Shown here piece after piece: positions 1-8,428 of a DNA stretch of 41,250 nt; the stretch's first letter is position 1; every line of letters begins with the position of its first letter. The stretch is from Actinomycetota bacterium (GTDB taxonomy: Bacteria > Actinomycetota > CADDZG01 > JAHWKV01 > JAOPZY01). The position numbers and the translations under genes were made by a program. The notes under the pieces were generated by a model. That model did no database searches and was not told the origin of the DNA. It was given only the letters and a program-made list of their open reading frames with translations. The DNA lies in contig JAOPZY010000135.1 of assembly GCA_025963875.1 (NCBI GenBank), forward strand, positions 1 through 41,250. Direction: 5' to 3'.

Positions 1-2
1 GC

Positions 3-284
3 TCGTGGAAGGTCCAGGTCACGCTGCGCTCCGGCCTGATCGAGAACACCGCGGAGGCGCTCCTGCAGGTCCCGGCCACCTCGGGGCCGGCGCAGACCCC
101 CGTCCGGGCGACACCCGTCAAGAAGCCGGGCCCGGGCGCCCCCGTCCTCATCGTGGCCGTGGTGCTCGTCGGCGCAGTCTCCGTGGGGCTGGCCCTGACG
201 TTCCGGCGTCGCCGGCGCCAGCGCCTCGCCCCCCGGGGGGGCCGGCCTCTGCCGCAGCAGCGGGCCCGCGCCGCCGTGCGCTGA
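3..284 (+). CDS. C-terminal end of a membrane-anchored protein (5' partial)
   Basis: The reading frame is open from the window edge to a TGA and gives the last 93 residues of a protein that starts outside the window. It ends in a Pro-rich linker, one hydrophobic segment (about residues 47-65 of the fragment) and a strongly basic tail of repeated Arg. This is the layout of a type I membrane protein with an extracytoplasmic N-terminal part and a short cytoplasmic stop-transfer tail. The visible part of the outer domain is too short to name a family. The gene reads toward the CAP-domain and pilus genes, so a surface role is plausible but inferred only from position. Confidence 0.6.
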   Translation, partial: SWKVQVTLRSGLIENTAEALLQVPATSGPAQTPVRATPVKKPGPGAPVLIVAVVLVGAVSVGLALTFRRRRRQRLAPRGGRPLPQQRARAAVR

Positions 285-371
285 GGGGGATCCCCGCTCG
301 CACGTCCGGGAACCCGCACCCCACCTCCCCCAACCGTCCCGGCGGAACGGATATGGGGGCTACGCGAAAAC

Positions 372-436
372 GGTGCCTTTGCGTTATGGGGAGCGCCCGA
401 GGATCTCCCGATACCTCTACTGAGGCGGGAGGCACC
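372..436 (+). other. Predicted structured 5' leader of the CAP-domain gene
   Basis: The leader can fold as a three-way junction. The outer stem is GGTGCCT (372-378) with AGGCACC (430-436). Inside are GGGAG (389-393) with CTCCC (405-409), and CCTC (414-417) with GAGG (422-425). A competing pairing, ACGC (362-365) with GCGT (381-384), could break the fold. The structure ends 22 nt before the ATG, and GGAGG at 444-448 serves as ribosome binding site. No known riboswitch consensus was recognised. In a GC-rich genome such stems can arise by chance. Confidence 0.3.
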
Positions 437-458
437 TGCCACCGGAGGCCCCCTCGCG

Positions 459-1391
459 ATGAAACTGGTGGTGAACTTCGCAACATTCCGAAGGATCTGG
501 CCGGCCCCGGCGGTCGCCCTCGCACTCGCACTCGTCGCTGGAAGCTCCGCCGTCCCGGCTTCGGCGGACACGTTGATCCCCCTCCCACTGCCCGGCATCA
601 GCCTCTCCCCCAACGCCTCCGTCCCCCCGGCGCCATCCGTGGACGCCCTCGAGACCACCATGTTGGCAAAGCTGAACGCCGAGCGGGCCGCAGGAGGTCT
701 CGGCGCCCTCGCGCTGCAGCCCTGGGCGTCGTCGGTGGCGAGGGCCCACTCGAACGAGATGGCCGCCGGCCGCGACATCTGGCACAACCACACCGGCTAT
801 CTCGACATCGCCCAGCAGGCGATCGGCGCCTACCTCACGGGCGAGAACGTGGCGGAGGCCGGTACCCTCGACGAGACGGACAGCCTCCTCATGAACAGCC
901 CCCCGCACCGAGCCAACATCCTGTACCCAGCCTTCAACTACGTGGGGATCGGCGTGGCCCTCGATGCCGTCGGCTACGTGTACGTGACCCAGGACTTCGT
1001 GACGATCAGACCCGCCCCCGTGGTCCGGGTCGCCGCCATGGCGAGCCCTGCCGCGCCCGTCGCGACCGTGCCCAGGGTGGCCGCTGCGGCGGTGCCAGCC
1101 ACCAAGGTTCCCGCTCCGCCGCGCAGCGTCCCCAAGCCGGCCACGGGCATGACCGCCGCCGGCCCTGTTTTGATCCGGCGCCTTGAGGGGCGCCTCGGGG
1201 TGCCTGTGCCACACCTCAGCCCCCTCGTCGCCTCGCCCGTGGCCGCCACCAGGCTCGTGCTGACCCGGCGCGTGACGGGGCCGGCGGTTCTGCCGGTCGT
1301 TGTCTGGGTCATCGTCCTGGCGGCGCTGGCTGGTGTCGTGCACGCCCGGGTCACGTGTGGCCGCCAGACCCCCAATCGGGGGGGTCGATGA
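459..1391 (+). CDS. Secreted CAP/SCP-domain (YkwD-like) protein with C-terminal membrane anchor
   Basis: This 310-aa protein has a basic N-terminus and hydrophobic signal segment (about 11-36), then a CAP domain (about 65-185). CAP hallmarks are His109 and His111 after an AHSNEM helix, GENV at 128-131, a PPHRANIL block at 148-155 and the GIGVA strand at 163-167. Bacterial CAP proteins are extracytoplasmic; their biochemical role is mostly unsettled. A variable Ala/Pro/Val-rich region (190-280) follows, then a hydrophobic segment near 281-300 and a basic end, so the protein is probably held in the membrane. The variable region contains one copy of the 21-bp dispersed repeat (1175-1195), read as Arg-Arg-Leu-Glu-Gly-Arg. 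GGAGG ten bases before the ATG supports the start. Confidence 0.85.
   Translation: MKLVVNFATFRRIWPAPAVALALALVAGSSAVPASADTLIPLPLPGISLSPNASVPPAPSVDALETTMLAKLNAERAAGGLGALALQPWASSVARAHSNEMAAGRDIWHNHTGYLDIAQQAIGAYLTGENVAEAGTLDETDSLLMNSPPHRANILYPAFNYVGIGVALDAVGYVYVTQDFVTIRPAPVVRVAAMASPAAPVATVPRVAAAAVPATKVPAPPRSVPKPATGMTAAGPVLIRRLEGRLGVPVPHLSPLVASPVAATRLVLTRRVTGPAVLPVVVWVIVLAALAGVVHARVTCGRQTPNRGGR
1175..1195 (+). repeat. Dispersed 21-bp repeat, copy 1 (inside the CAP gene)
   Basis: This copy contains GGCGCCTTGAGGGGCGCC flanked by CC and T, identical over 21 bp to copies at 11817 and 23811, and preceded by a T-rich run and GATCC. The two GGCGCC arms flank TTGAGG, so the unit can form a short hairpin and is also a direct repeat. 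This copy lies in the non-conserved C-terminal coding part of the CAP-domain gene. Confidence 0.75.
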
Positions 1392-1643
1392 CCTGCCCGG
1401 ACTACTGCACCTAGTACTTCCGGGGTGGGAGACATGGCCCGCTCGTGGGGAGGTCCACGCCTGGCAAGGGCCAGCATAAACCATCCCAAGTACCCATATG
1501 CCCAAGGAGCCGGCTAACCGATAACTGTGAATGTCGCCCCAGAGACATCCAGCGGCGAGCCCGGAATCGTGAATCTTCATAGCCCAGGAATTTCAGTTCC
1601 TTCGCGTCAGCAGCTCGACATCATGAAAGGGAAGGTGAGTTCG

Positions 1644-1868
1644 TTGATCCAGTTCGTCCAGTGGATGCAAGCCCGCATCGCCGCACTTCGCAGTGGAGCC
1701 CAGCGGGGCGCCGCAGCCGTTGAGTACGGCCTCCTGGTGGCTCTCATCGCCGTTGCCATCATTGCGGCCGTCATCCTCCTCGGCAACAAGGTGAAGGGGA
1801 CGTTCACCTGCGTCGCGAACTCGCTCCCGCAGACGTCGACCTCCACCGCCACCTCCGCAGCCTGCTAG
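1644..1868 (+). CDS. flp: Flp-family type IVb pilin, first copy
   Basis: This is the structural subunit of the Flp/Tad pilus. A short basic leader ends in RG, followed by AAAVEYGLL and a hydrophobic helix. Known Flp prepilins are cut after that Gly, leaving Glu+5 and Tyr+6, and both are present. The mature part is about 50 residues and carries two cysteines, one after the helix (TFTC) and one as the last residue. TTG at 1644 is chosen as start because AAAGGGAAGG (1626-1635) sits 8 nt before it, matching the layout of the second pilin at 8429. ATG 1623 and GTG 1527 are in frame but lack a well-spaced ribosome binding site. A strong hairpin follows the gene. Confidence 0.85.
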   Translation: MIQFVQWMQARIAALRSGAQRGAAAVEYGLLVALIAVAIIAAVILLGNKVKGTFTCVANSLPQTSTSTATSAAC

Positions 1869-2232
1869 ATCTGCCAGAGGACGGCCGTCAGATAGGCCAG
1901 CACCAGGGCCGGCCGGCATCAGCCGGCCGGCCCGCTCAGCACCGCGACCCACCACCGCATCGCAGCAGGGCAGCACCAGTTCCACTCCCCGAGTCCCAGC
2001 AAATGGAGTCGACGCTCATGTTCGAGATCCGCGCCGTTACCACGGCTGCTTTTGTTCTCATGAACGCGGCCGGGATCTCCCTACATGTCCGCCGCCAGGG
2101 CCCCGGGGCGACGCTCGTCGTCAGCCGGAGCTTCACCATGCTCCGATCGTTTCTTGGCAGCGAGCAGGACCGTCGTGCCGCCGCCGCCCCCGGCATCCCA
2201 GGAGGGGCGGAGTGCAACGAAAGGAAGCGACC
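1869..2232. other. Gap between pilin and cpaB
   Basis: Apart from the hairpin at 1906-1933, no convincing gene is visible. A 77-codon plus-strand frame (2003-2236) runs through the ribosome binding site and start of cpaB and has no recognisable domain. An AAAGGAAG ribosome binding site just before 2233 belongs to cpaB. The gap could hold a promoter for the assembly genes, but no clear -35/-10 pair was found. Confidence 0.5.
1906..1933 (+). terminator. Strong hairpin after pilin gene
   Basis: A perfect 12-bp stem of GGGCCGGCCGGC and GCCGGCCGGCCC closes an ATCA tetraloop, 38 nt after the pilin stop. No T-run follows, so it may act as an mRNA stabiliser or a partial terminator rather than a classic intrinsic terminator. 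In pilus operons such a site commonly lets pilin mRNA exceed assembly-gene mRNA. Confidence 0.55.
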
Positions 2233-2958
2233 ATGAAGAGCCGATCGAGCACCATCATCGGAGCGGGAGTCGCGTTGGCGATTCTCGGTGCGGCGCTGGT
2301 CTTCCTCTACGCCCACAGCCTGCAAGGGTCTGCGGGCGCCGCCACAGGGACCGACGTCGCCGCCTTCGTCGCCAAGACCGCCATCCCCAGCGGCACGAAA
2401 GCCGACTCCCTCACCACCTACGTGAAGGGCCAGGCAGTCCCTGCAGCAGCCCGGCCGGCCGACGCCCTCACGTCGCTGTCGCAGATCGCCAACCTCCAGA
2501 CGCTCCGCAACATCAGCGCCGGCGAGGTCGTCGCCGTCTCACAGTTCGGCACGGCCGGCGCCGCCACCGCCACGACGACCGCCTCGACCGACGGCCTCGC
2601 CATCCCCGCCGGCAAGAACGCCATCACCGTCACGGCGCCGGTGCCCCAGGCTGTGGCGGGCTACGTGTCGGCCGGCGACCTCGTCAACATCTACATGACC
2701 GGCAAGGGCGACCAGAGTGCCCGACTCCTGCTCAGCCACGTCGCCGTCCTCGCCGTCGTCCCGGCCAACACCCCCAAGATCGCCGCCGCCGCTCCGCCGA
2801 CGACCGATATCAACTTCACGCTCGCCCTCTCCCCCCAGGACGCCGAGAAGGTCATCTTCGCCCAGACCTACGAGGCCCTGTGGTACGGGCTGGTCCACCC
2901 CGGTGACGGCCCCGCAACCAGCGCCGGCCAGACCCTCAAGTCGCTCTTCGTGCCGTAG
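2233..2958 (+). CDS. cpaB: Flp pilus assembly protein CpaB/RcpC (SAF domain)
   Basis: The protein is 241 aa with one N-terminal membrane helix (about 9-29). An SAF-like module follows, with the pattern 'AIPSGTKAD...ISAGEVV' (about 50-105). An RcpC-type C-terminal part (about 120-230) holds the motif GYVSAGDLVNIYMTG and ends at a conserved-looking 'LSPQDAEKVIFAQ'. CpaB proteins sit in the cell envelope and are part of the Tad pilus machinery. ATG 2233 is preceded by AAAGGAAG at ideal spacing and is preferred to the in-frame GTG 2212. It is the first assembly gene after the pilin; cpaE follows 16 nt later. Confidence 0.85.
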   Translation: MKSRSSTIIGAGVALAILGAALVFLYAHSLQGSAGAATGTDVAAFVAKTAIPSGTKADSLTTYVKGQAVPAAARPADALTSLSQIANLQTLRNISAGEVVAVSQFGTAGAATATTTASTDGLAIPAGKNAITVTAPVPQAVAGYVSAGDLVNIYMTGKGDQSARLLLSHVAVLAVVPANTPKIAAAAPPTTDINFTLALSPQDAEKVIFAQTYEALWYGLVHPGDGPATSAGQTLKSLFVP

Positions 2959-2974
2959 GCGGGGGGTGATCGAT

Positions 2975-4978
2975 ATGAGCCAGGAGTACCTGAACAACCG
3001 CAGGGTGCCGCATTCGACGCTCTCGAACTACGACCTCGACCCCGAGGAGCAGGACCTCGATGCCGACGACGCCTTTGATGCACCCCTGAAGCTGCTCGTG
3101 GTGGACCGGCGAGGGAGCTTCAGCTCGGACATCGAGCGGGCTGCCCGCGCCCTGGAGTACGCCCCCACGGTCGTCACGGTCTCGCGTCTCACCGGGCTGC
3201 TGGAGGAAGTGCGCCTCGAGTCGCCGGACGTCGTCCTCGCAGCACCGGAGGAGATGACGGTCACCGGGCTCCGGCGCCTTGCACAGATCCACCGGGCGTC
3301 GCCGAAGACCGTGATCGTCCTGACGCAGGGAGCCACCCCCATCTCCATGACGGAAGCGGCGTCCTGTGGTGCGGGCGAGGTCATCGCCTACCCCGCGTCC
3401 ACCACCAGGCTCCGCAACGCCCTGCACCGCATCCTCGACACCGCAGAGGCGGTCCGGGGGGAGCGGGTCGTGATCCGGGAGGTCCCGACAGCCGCGCCCG
3501 AGCAGGCGCCGGCCTCCGCTGCACGGGCTCGGGTGAGCAACGCCATGGTCTTCACCGTGACCTCCCCCACGGGCGGCTGCGGCAAGACCTTCTTCGCCAC
3601 CAACCTTGCCGCCTACCTCGCCGGTGTGACGGGTGGCCGCGTCCTGCTGGTCGACCTCGACCTGCAGTTCGGCGAGGTGTCGCTCGCCCTCGGCCTGCGG
3701 CCCCAGCGGACCATCTCCGAGCTCATCAACGAAGAAGACATGGACGAGGCGCTCCCCGAATACCTCATGGAACACTCGTCGGGCTACCAGGTGCTGTCGG
3801 CACCCGCCGATCCCTTCGCAGCCGAGCTCGTCGGCCCCCGGGAGGCCACGCGGGTCCTCGAGTGTGCCCGGCGCCACTTCGACTACATCGTGGTGGACAC
3901 GCCCCCCTCGCTCAACGAGGTGGTCCTCGCCGCCTACGACCAGTCCCGCTACCTGGTGGTCATGGCGACGCTCGACGTGCCCTCGCTGCGCAACCTCCGG
4001 GTGTTCCTCGAGACCATCGAGCGCCTGAAGCTGCCGGCAGAGGACGTCTCCTGCGTCCTTAACAAGGCTGAGCCCGACAACGGCATCGACCTCCAGGAGC
4101 TGCTCCGGGTCTACCCTCGGGGCTTCGCAGCCGTGCTGCCGTACGCCAGGGAGGTCTCGCGCTCCCTGAACGCCGGCCAGCCGGTCCTGATCATCGAACC
4201 CAGGGCGGAGATCTCCCAGAAGCTGCTCGAGGCGGGGGCCAAGCTCGTGCCCGCCTCCCAAGTCATCAATCCCACGTGGGGGGCCCGGCCGGCTGGCAGG
4301 GTGTCCTGGTCGGCCCGGCGCAAGGAGCGCCAGGCACAGCTGGCGACGGCGACGCCGACCCACACCGCAGCGGCCGTGCACTACGAAGCACCCTCAGCTG
4401 CCGAGTGGCCGCAGGCCGGATCGTCAGTGGAGCCCCCCGCCGCCCGGGTCCCGGACGAAACGGTGCTGCGCGAGCCGTTCGTTGAAGACGAAGGGTCGTT
4501 GGTCCGGGCGCCGGGACACGGCCCCGCACGGGCAACGACCCAGAGGAGGCCGGCATCCGCAGCCGCTCCGAACGGCAACATGGCCGGAAGTCACTCCGGC
4601 CGCACCGATCGGGCCCCCGTCGCAGCCGGCCTGAGGGACAACGGGCTGACCCGTTTCCGGCTGAGGATAGGGGCGCGGCTCTGGGGGCCAGGCCTGGAGA
4701 CATCGCAGGCCCAGCAAGGGGCACTGCCGTCCCTCGCCACCCAGATGCAGGTGGGGCCTCCGTCTTTGTCCGGGCCCTTGAGCGATCCGGACCCCTCGTC
4801 CGAGCCATTGAAGAGGCCCTCGTCCTCATTCGGCCCCTTGAGTGGGCCCTTGGATGCGTCCTCGCCGCTGGTGTTCTCGGGGAGCCGTCAGGCGGCCTCG
4901 CCACCGCAACGGCCGCAGAGTCGCCGCGAGCGCCCAACTGAAACTCCGAAGACGAATCGGAAGGAGCCGAGACGATGA
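2975..4978 (+). CDS. cpaE: CpaE/TadZ-like pilus localisation ATPase with long disordered tail
   Basis: The 667-aa protein has three parts. Residues 38-155 resemble a response-regulator receiver fold but lack a clear phospho-acceptor Asp. Residues 188-430 are a MinD/ParA-type ATPase with a P-loop at 198-205 (PTGGCGKT), a LLVDLDLQFGEV strand at 224-235 and VVDTPPS at 306-312. The signature lysine of the deviant Walker A (KGGxGKT) is replaced by Thr199, as in other atypical TadZ proteins. Residues 431-667 are a Pro/Ser/Ala/Arg-rich tail of low complexity with short near-repeats (GPLSDP, GPLSGPLD); such proteins usually end near 400-450 aa. TadZ/CpaE proteins place the Tad machine at the pole or site of assembly. 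The gene overlaps tadA by 4 nt (ATGA). Confidence 0.85.
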   Translation: MSQEYLNNRRVPHSTLSNYDLDPEEQDLDADDAFDAPLKLLVVDRRGSFSSDIERAARALEYAPTVVTVSRLTGLLEEVRLESPDVVLAAPEEMTVTGLRRLAQIHRASPKTVIVLTQGATPISMTEAASCGAGEVIAYPASTTRLRNALHRILDTAEAVRGERVVIREVPTAAPEQAPASAARARVSNAMVFTVTSPTGGCGKTFFATNLAAYLAGVTGGRVLLVDLDLQFGEVSLALGLRPQRTISELINEEDMDEALPEYLMEHSSGYQVLSAPADPFAAELVGPREATRVLECARRHFDYIVVDTPPSLNEVVLAAYDQSRYLVVMATLDVPSLRNLRVFLETIERLKLPAEDVSCVLNKAEPDNGIDLQELLRVYPRGFAAVLPYAREVSRSLNAGQPVLIIEPRAEISQKLLEAGAKLVPASQVINPTWGARPAGRVSWSARRKERQAQLATATPTHTAAAVHYEAPSAAEWPQAGSSVEPPAARVPDETVLREPFVEDEGSLVRAPGHGPARATTQRRPASAAAPNGNMAGSHSGRTDRAPVAAGLRDNGLTRFRLRIGARLWGPGLETSQAQQGALPSLATQMQVGPPSLSGPLSDPDPSSEPLKRPSSSFGPLSGPLDASSPLVFSGSRQAASPPQRPQSRRERPTETPKTNRKEPRR

Positions 4979-6477
4979 GCCTGTCAGAGCGTGCCGAACG
5001 GGTGGACCAGGAAAGCTCCCGTACCACCGGCACCCCGACGCCGCGCGCCAACACGAAGCGCGTCGTCACCAAGGAGGCAACGAGCTGGGGACAGATGAAG
5101 CGGCGGGTCCGCGACGTCCTCCTCGAGGTCCTCGGCCCCAAGCTGTCGCAGCGGATGAAAGCCGACGAGCTCGCCACGCTCGTGTCCAGCCACCTCGACG
5201 AGGCGCTGCGGAGCGCCGAGGTGTCGCTGCCGTCGTCCAAGCGGGCGCAGTTCGTCCGGGAGGTTGCGGCGGATCTCCTGGGCTACGGCCCGTTGGAGCC
5301 CCTGCTCCACGACCCGGACGTCACCGAGATCATGTGCAACGGCATCGACGAGATCTACGTCGAGCGCCACGGCAAGATCGTGCGGACCGACGCCAGCTTC
5401 ATCGACGAGAGCCAGTTCCGCCAGGTCATCGAGAAGATCGTCGCCCGCGTGGGCCGGCGCATCGACGAGTCGTCGCCCATGGTCGACGCCCGGCTGCCCG
5501 ACGGCTCCCGAGTCAACGCCGTCATCCCGCCCGTGTCGGTCCACGGACCGGTGCTCACCATCCGGCGCTTCCCCGAGAAGGCCTTCGAGGTCAAGGACCT
5601 CATCGCCTTCGGGTCGCTCACCGTCGACACCGCGGTGTTCCTCGAGGCCTGCGTGCGGGCCAAGCTGAACATCCTCGTCACCGGGGGGACCGGCACCGGC
5701 AAGACGACCATCCTGAACGTGATCTCGAGCTTCATCCCTCTCGACGACCGCATCATCACCATCGAGGACGCCGCTGAGCTCCGGCTCAACCAGCCCCACG
5801 TCGTGACGCTCGAGTCCCGGCCCCCGAACGTCGAGGGGGCGGGCGAGATCAAGATCCGGGACCTGCTCCGCAACGCCCTGCGGATGCGGCCCGACCGCAT
5901 CATCGTCGGCGAGGTCCGTGGGCCGGAGGCGCTCGACATGCTCCAGGCCATGAACACCGGTCATGAGGGATCGCTGACCACGCTGCACTGCAACTCGCCC
6001 CGGGACGCCCTCTCCCGCCTCGAGACCCTGGTCCTGATGGCGGGCTACGACCTGCCGGTCCGAGCCATCCGCACCCAGATCGCCTCGGCCATCGACCTCA
6101 TCGTCCACCTCGATCGCTTCGGGGACGGGTCCCGCCGCACGACCGCGATCACCGAGATCCAGGGCATGGAAAGCGACATCATCACCATCCAGGACGTCTT
6201 CTCCTTCGTCTTCACCACCGGCGGCAAGGAATCGGCAAAGATCACCGGCAAGCTCCAGGCAACGGGCCTTCGTCCGAAGGTCATCGAGCGGATCCGGGCG
6301 GCGGGGCTCGACCTGCCCGCCAAGCTGTTCCAGCCCGGCGGCCTCACGCCGGTCCCCCCGCAGCGGACCGAGAGCTGGAGCACGGCGAACCTCGGGGAAG
6401 CGGCGGGTGGCCAGGAGACGGCCGACCGGGCCAAGATTCTGGCGAACCTGGCTCGCCGCAGAGGAGGGTCGCGGTGA
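4975..6477 (+). CDS. tadA: TadA/CpaF secretion ATPase
   Basis: This 500-aa hexameric motor ATPase of the type II/IV secretion superfamily powers Flp pilus extension. After a charged N-terminal region of about 90 residues come the N-domain landmark LLGYGPLEPLL (101-111), Walker A GGTGTGKT (237-244), the Asp-box region ITIEDAAEL (261-269), Walker B RIIVGEVRG (308-316) and the His box MNTGHEGSLTTLH (326-338). Length and motif order are normal for CpaF/TadA. The start overlaps the cpaE stop (ATGA) and the stop overlaps the tadB start (GTGA), so the genes are translationally coupled. Confidence 0.95.
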   Translation: MSLSERAERVDQESSRTTGTPTPRANTKRVVTKEATSWGQMKRRVRDVLLEVLGPKLSQRMKADELATLVSSHLDEALRSAEVSLPSSKRAQFVREVAADLLGYGPLEPLLHDPDVTEIMCNGIDEIYVERHGKIVRTDASFIDESQFRQVIEKIVARVGRRIDESSPMVDARLPDGSRVNAVIPPVSVHGPVLTIRRFPEKAFEVKDLIAFGSLTVDTAVFLEACVRAKLNILVTGGTGTGKTTILNVISSFIPLDDRIITIEDAAELRLNQPHVVTLESRPPNVEGAGEIKIRDLLRNALRMRPDRIIVGEVRGPEALDMLQAMNTGHEGSLTTLHCNSPRDALSRLETLVLMAGYDLPVRAIRTQIASAIDLIVHLDRFGDGSRRTTAITEIQGMESDIITIQDVFSFVFTTGGKESAKITGKLQATGLRPKVIERIRAAGLDLPAKLFQPGGLTPVPPQRTESWSTANLGEAAGGQETADRAKILANLARRRGGSR

Positions 6478-7424
6478 TCGTCGTTCTCGCAGCCCTCCTC
6501 GTCGCCGGTGGTGTCGTCGCCATCGCCTGGGGCGTCGCGTCCGGGGAGAAGGCAGGCCGTCAGTCCCTGGTCCAGCTCCTCGACCTGGAGCGGGTCGACC
6601 CGACACAGTCGCCGCAGACGCTCGTTGCCCTGATGGAGAGGGCGGGCGCCCTGGCGGACCGAGCCTTCAAGGGCACTGCCACCTCCTCCAAGCTCCAGGC
6701 GTCGCTGGCCTCCGCCGGCGTGAAGCTGCGCCCGGGCGAGTTCGGTGTGGTGTCCGCCGGCGCCGGTGTCCTGGGGGCGCTCGTCTCGTTGCTGTTCGTC
6801 CCGCTCGTGATCTCGGTTGCCATCCTGGTCGGCCTCCCCCTCGCCATCTACTTCTGGATGATCCGCAAGGGCAAGAAACGGCGGATCGCTCTCGAGAACC
6901 AGCTCCCGACGGTGCTCCAGCTCCTCGCCGGGTCGCTCGACTCGGGCGCCTCGATGCTGCACGCCATGGAGATCGTGGCCCAGGAGGGCAATGCCCCCCT
7001 GGCCGACGAGTTCGCCCGGGTGGTGATCGAGACGCAGGTGGGCCGGCCGATGCTGGACTCGCTCCAGGCAATGGCAGACCGCTGCGCCTCGCAGGACCTC
7101 GACTGGACGGTGGAGGCCATCCGCATCCAGTACACCAGCGGCGGCAGCCTCTCCGAGACACTCCGCACCCTCGCCGAGTTCATGCGGGCACGGGTGGAGA
7201 TCCGTGCAGAGGTGCGGGCCCTGTCGGCAGAGGCGCGGCTGTCCGGCAAGGTCCTCACCGGCCTTCCGCTGCTCGTCGGTGGCTTCCTCATGCTGTTCCG
7301 GCCCGACTACGTGGCGCCGCTCTACCAGACGGGGACCGGCAAGATGATGCTCGTCGCCGCCGGCTTCGGAATGCTCACCGGGACGATGTGGATGCAGCGG
7401 ATCATCAAGAAGGTGGAGGTGTAG
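6474..7424 (+). CDS. tadB: TadB inner-membrane platform protein (T2SSF domain)
   Basis: The 316-aa protein opens with a membrane helix (1-20), has a helix pair near 85-122, a cytoplasmic T2SSF/GspF four-helix domain (about 140-270) with the 'TVLQLLAGSLDSGASMLHAM' signature, and C-terminal membrane helices after 275. TadB and TadC together form the platform that the TadA motor acts on. The GTG start overlaps the tadA stop by 4 nt, and tadC starts 3 nt after its stop. Confidence 0.9.
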   Translation: MIVVLAALLVAGGVVAIAWGVASGEKAGRQSLVQLLDLERVDPTQSPQTLVALMERAGALADRAFKGTATSSKLQASLASAGVKLRPGEFGVVSAGAGVLGALVSLLFVPLVISVAILVGLPLAIYFWMIRKGKKRRIALENQLPTVLQLLAGSLDSGASMLHAMEIVAQEGNAPLADEFARVVIETQVGRPMLDSLQAMADRCASQDLDWTVEAIRIQYTSGGSLSETLRTLAEFMRARVEIRAEVRALSAEARLSGKVLTGLPLLVGGFLMLFRPDYVAPLYQTGTGKMMLVAAGFGMLTGTMWMQRIIKKVEV

Positions 7425-7426
7425 TG

Positions 7427-8359
7427 GTGAGCATGATCCTGTGGTTTGGTCCGGCGACGGTCGGGGTCGGGTTAGGTTTCGTGGCAGTGGGAGTGGCCGG
7501 TCGCTCCTCCGACCGCCGGTCCAGCGCCGCGGCGCTGGAGTCCATCGTCGGCGAGGGGCTGGACAGCAGGGAGGCGGAACTCTCCGCTCCCCTGTCGCTC
7601 CGGCTCCTCGGGCCGGTCGGTCGGTCGCTCACCAGGATCGCCCGGGCGGTGACGCCCAGCACGATGGTCGCCCGGCTTCGGCAGAACACGTCGCTGGCAG
7701 GCCTCGGAGACCTCGGGGTCGAAGGTGCCCTGGCGCTGAAGGCCGCCGGTGCCGCCCTGCTGGCCGTCATCTTCCCGCTCCTGCTGGCACTCCTCGGCGT
7801 GGGCTTCGGCAACGTCATCCTGTTGGGACTCTTCGGGGCGGCCATCGGCTTCATGCTGCCCGACGTCTTCATCGCCGGCAAGGGCAAGAAGCGCCAGGCG
7901 GAGATCCGCAGGGCGCTGCCCGAGACCCTCGATCTGCTGGCGATCGCCGTCGGCGCCGGCATGGGCCTGGAGGCCGCTATCGAACTGGTCATCCAGCGCC
8001 TCCCGGGACCGTTGGGCCAGGAGTTCCACCGGATCCTGCAGGAGCTGTCGCTCGGCGTTTCCCGCCGGGAGGCGTTCGGCAACCTCCGGACACGGACCGA
8101 GGTCGAGGAACTGTCGACGTTCGCCCTGATCCTGACCCAGGCGGACGCCCTCGGCACCCCGCTGTCCGTCGTCCTCAAGAGCCAGGCGGCGGAGATGCGG
8201 ATGCTGCGCCGGCAGCGGGCGAGGGAGCAGGGGGCCAAGACCCCCGTTGCCCTGCTGTTCCCACTGCTGCTCGGAATCTTCCCCGCGCTGATGCTGATCG
8301 TCATGGGCCCCGCAATCATCTCGATCATGAAGGCCTTCGGCGCTGGGCGGGGCGTGTAG
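7427..8359 (+). CDS. tadC: TadC inner-membrane platform protein (T2SSF domain)
   Basis: The protein has about 310 aa: an N-terminal helix (4-24), a pair of membrane helices around 105-145, a T2SSF domain with 'ALPETLDLLAIAVGAGMGLEAA' (about 160-182), and a final hydrophobic pair (about 270-305). It is the partner of TadB in the platform. GTG 7427 is preferred because GGAGGT ends six bases upstream; ATG 7433 is the alternative. The second pilin gene follows after 69 nt. Confidence 0.88.
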   Translation: MSMILWFGPATVGVGLGFVAVGVAGRSSDRRSSAAALESIVGEGLDSREAELSAPLSLRLLGPVGRSLTRIARAVTPSTMVARLRQNTSLAGLGDLGVEGALALKAAGAALLAVIFPLLLALLGVGFGNVILLGLFGAAIGFMLPDVFIAGKGKKRQAEIRRALPETLDLLAIAVGAGMGLEAAIELVIQRLPGPLGQEFHRILQELSLGVSRREAFGNLRTRTEVEELSTFALILTQADALGTPLSVVLKSQAAEMRMLRRQRAREQGAKTPVALLFPLLLGIFPALMLIVMGPAIISIMKAFGAGRGV

Positions 8360-8428
8360 TCGCAAGCTCGTCTGCCCAACCGAACAACCCCATCCCGCAC
8401 GCTCTGAAAAAGGAAAGGAAGTGTCGTT

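Noticed and set aside
417-1580. 387-codon minus-strand frame over the CAP gene
   Set aside because: His/Gly/Arg-rich shadow translation with no family; the opposite strand has a clear signal peptide and CAP motifs.
1392-1643. Possible c-di-GMP (GEMM) riboswitch before the first pilin
   Set aside because: Fragments such as AAACC and GGCTAACC occur, but the GAAA tetraloop, its receptor and the paired stems cannot be aligned.
2003-2236. 77-codon frame between pilin and cpaB
   Set aside because: No domain, composition unlike neighbours, and it runs over the cpaB ribosome binding site and start.
4984-6606. 540-codon open frame antisense to tadA
   Set aside because: High GC keeps antisense frames open; the translation is Asp/Arg/Gly-rich without domains, while the plus strand encodes a complete TadA.
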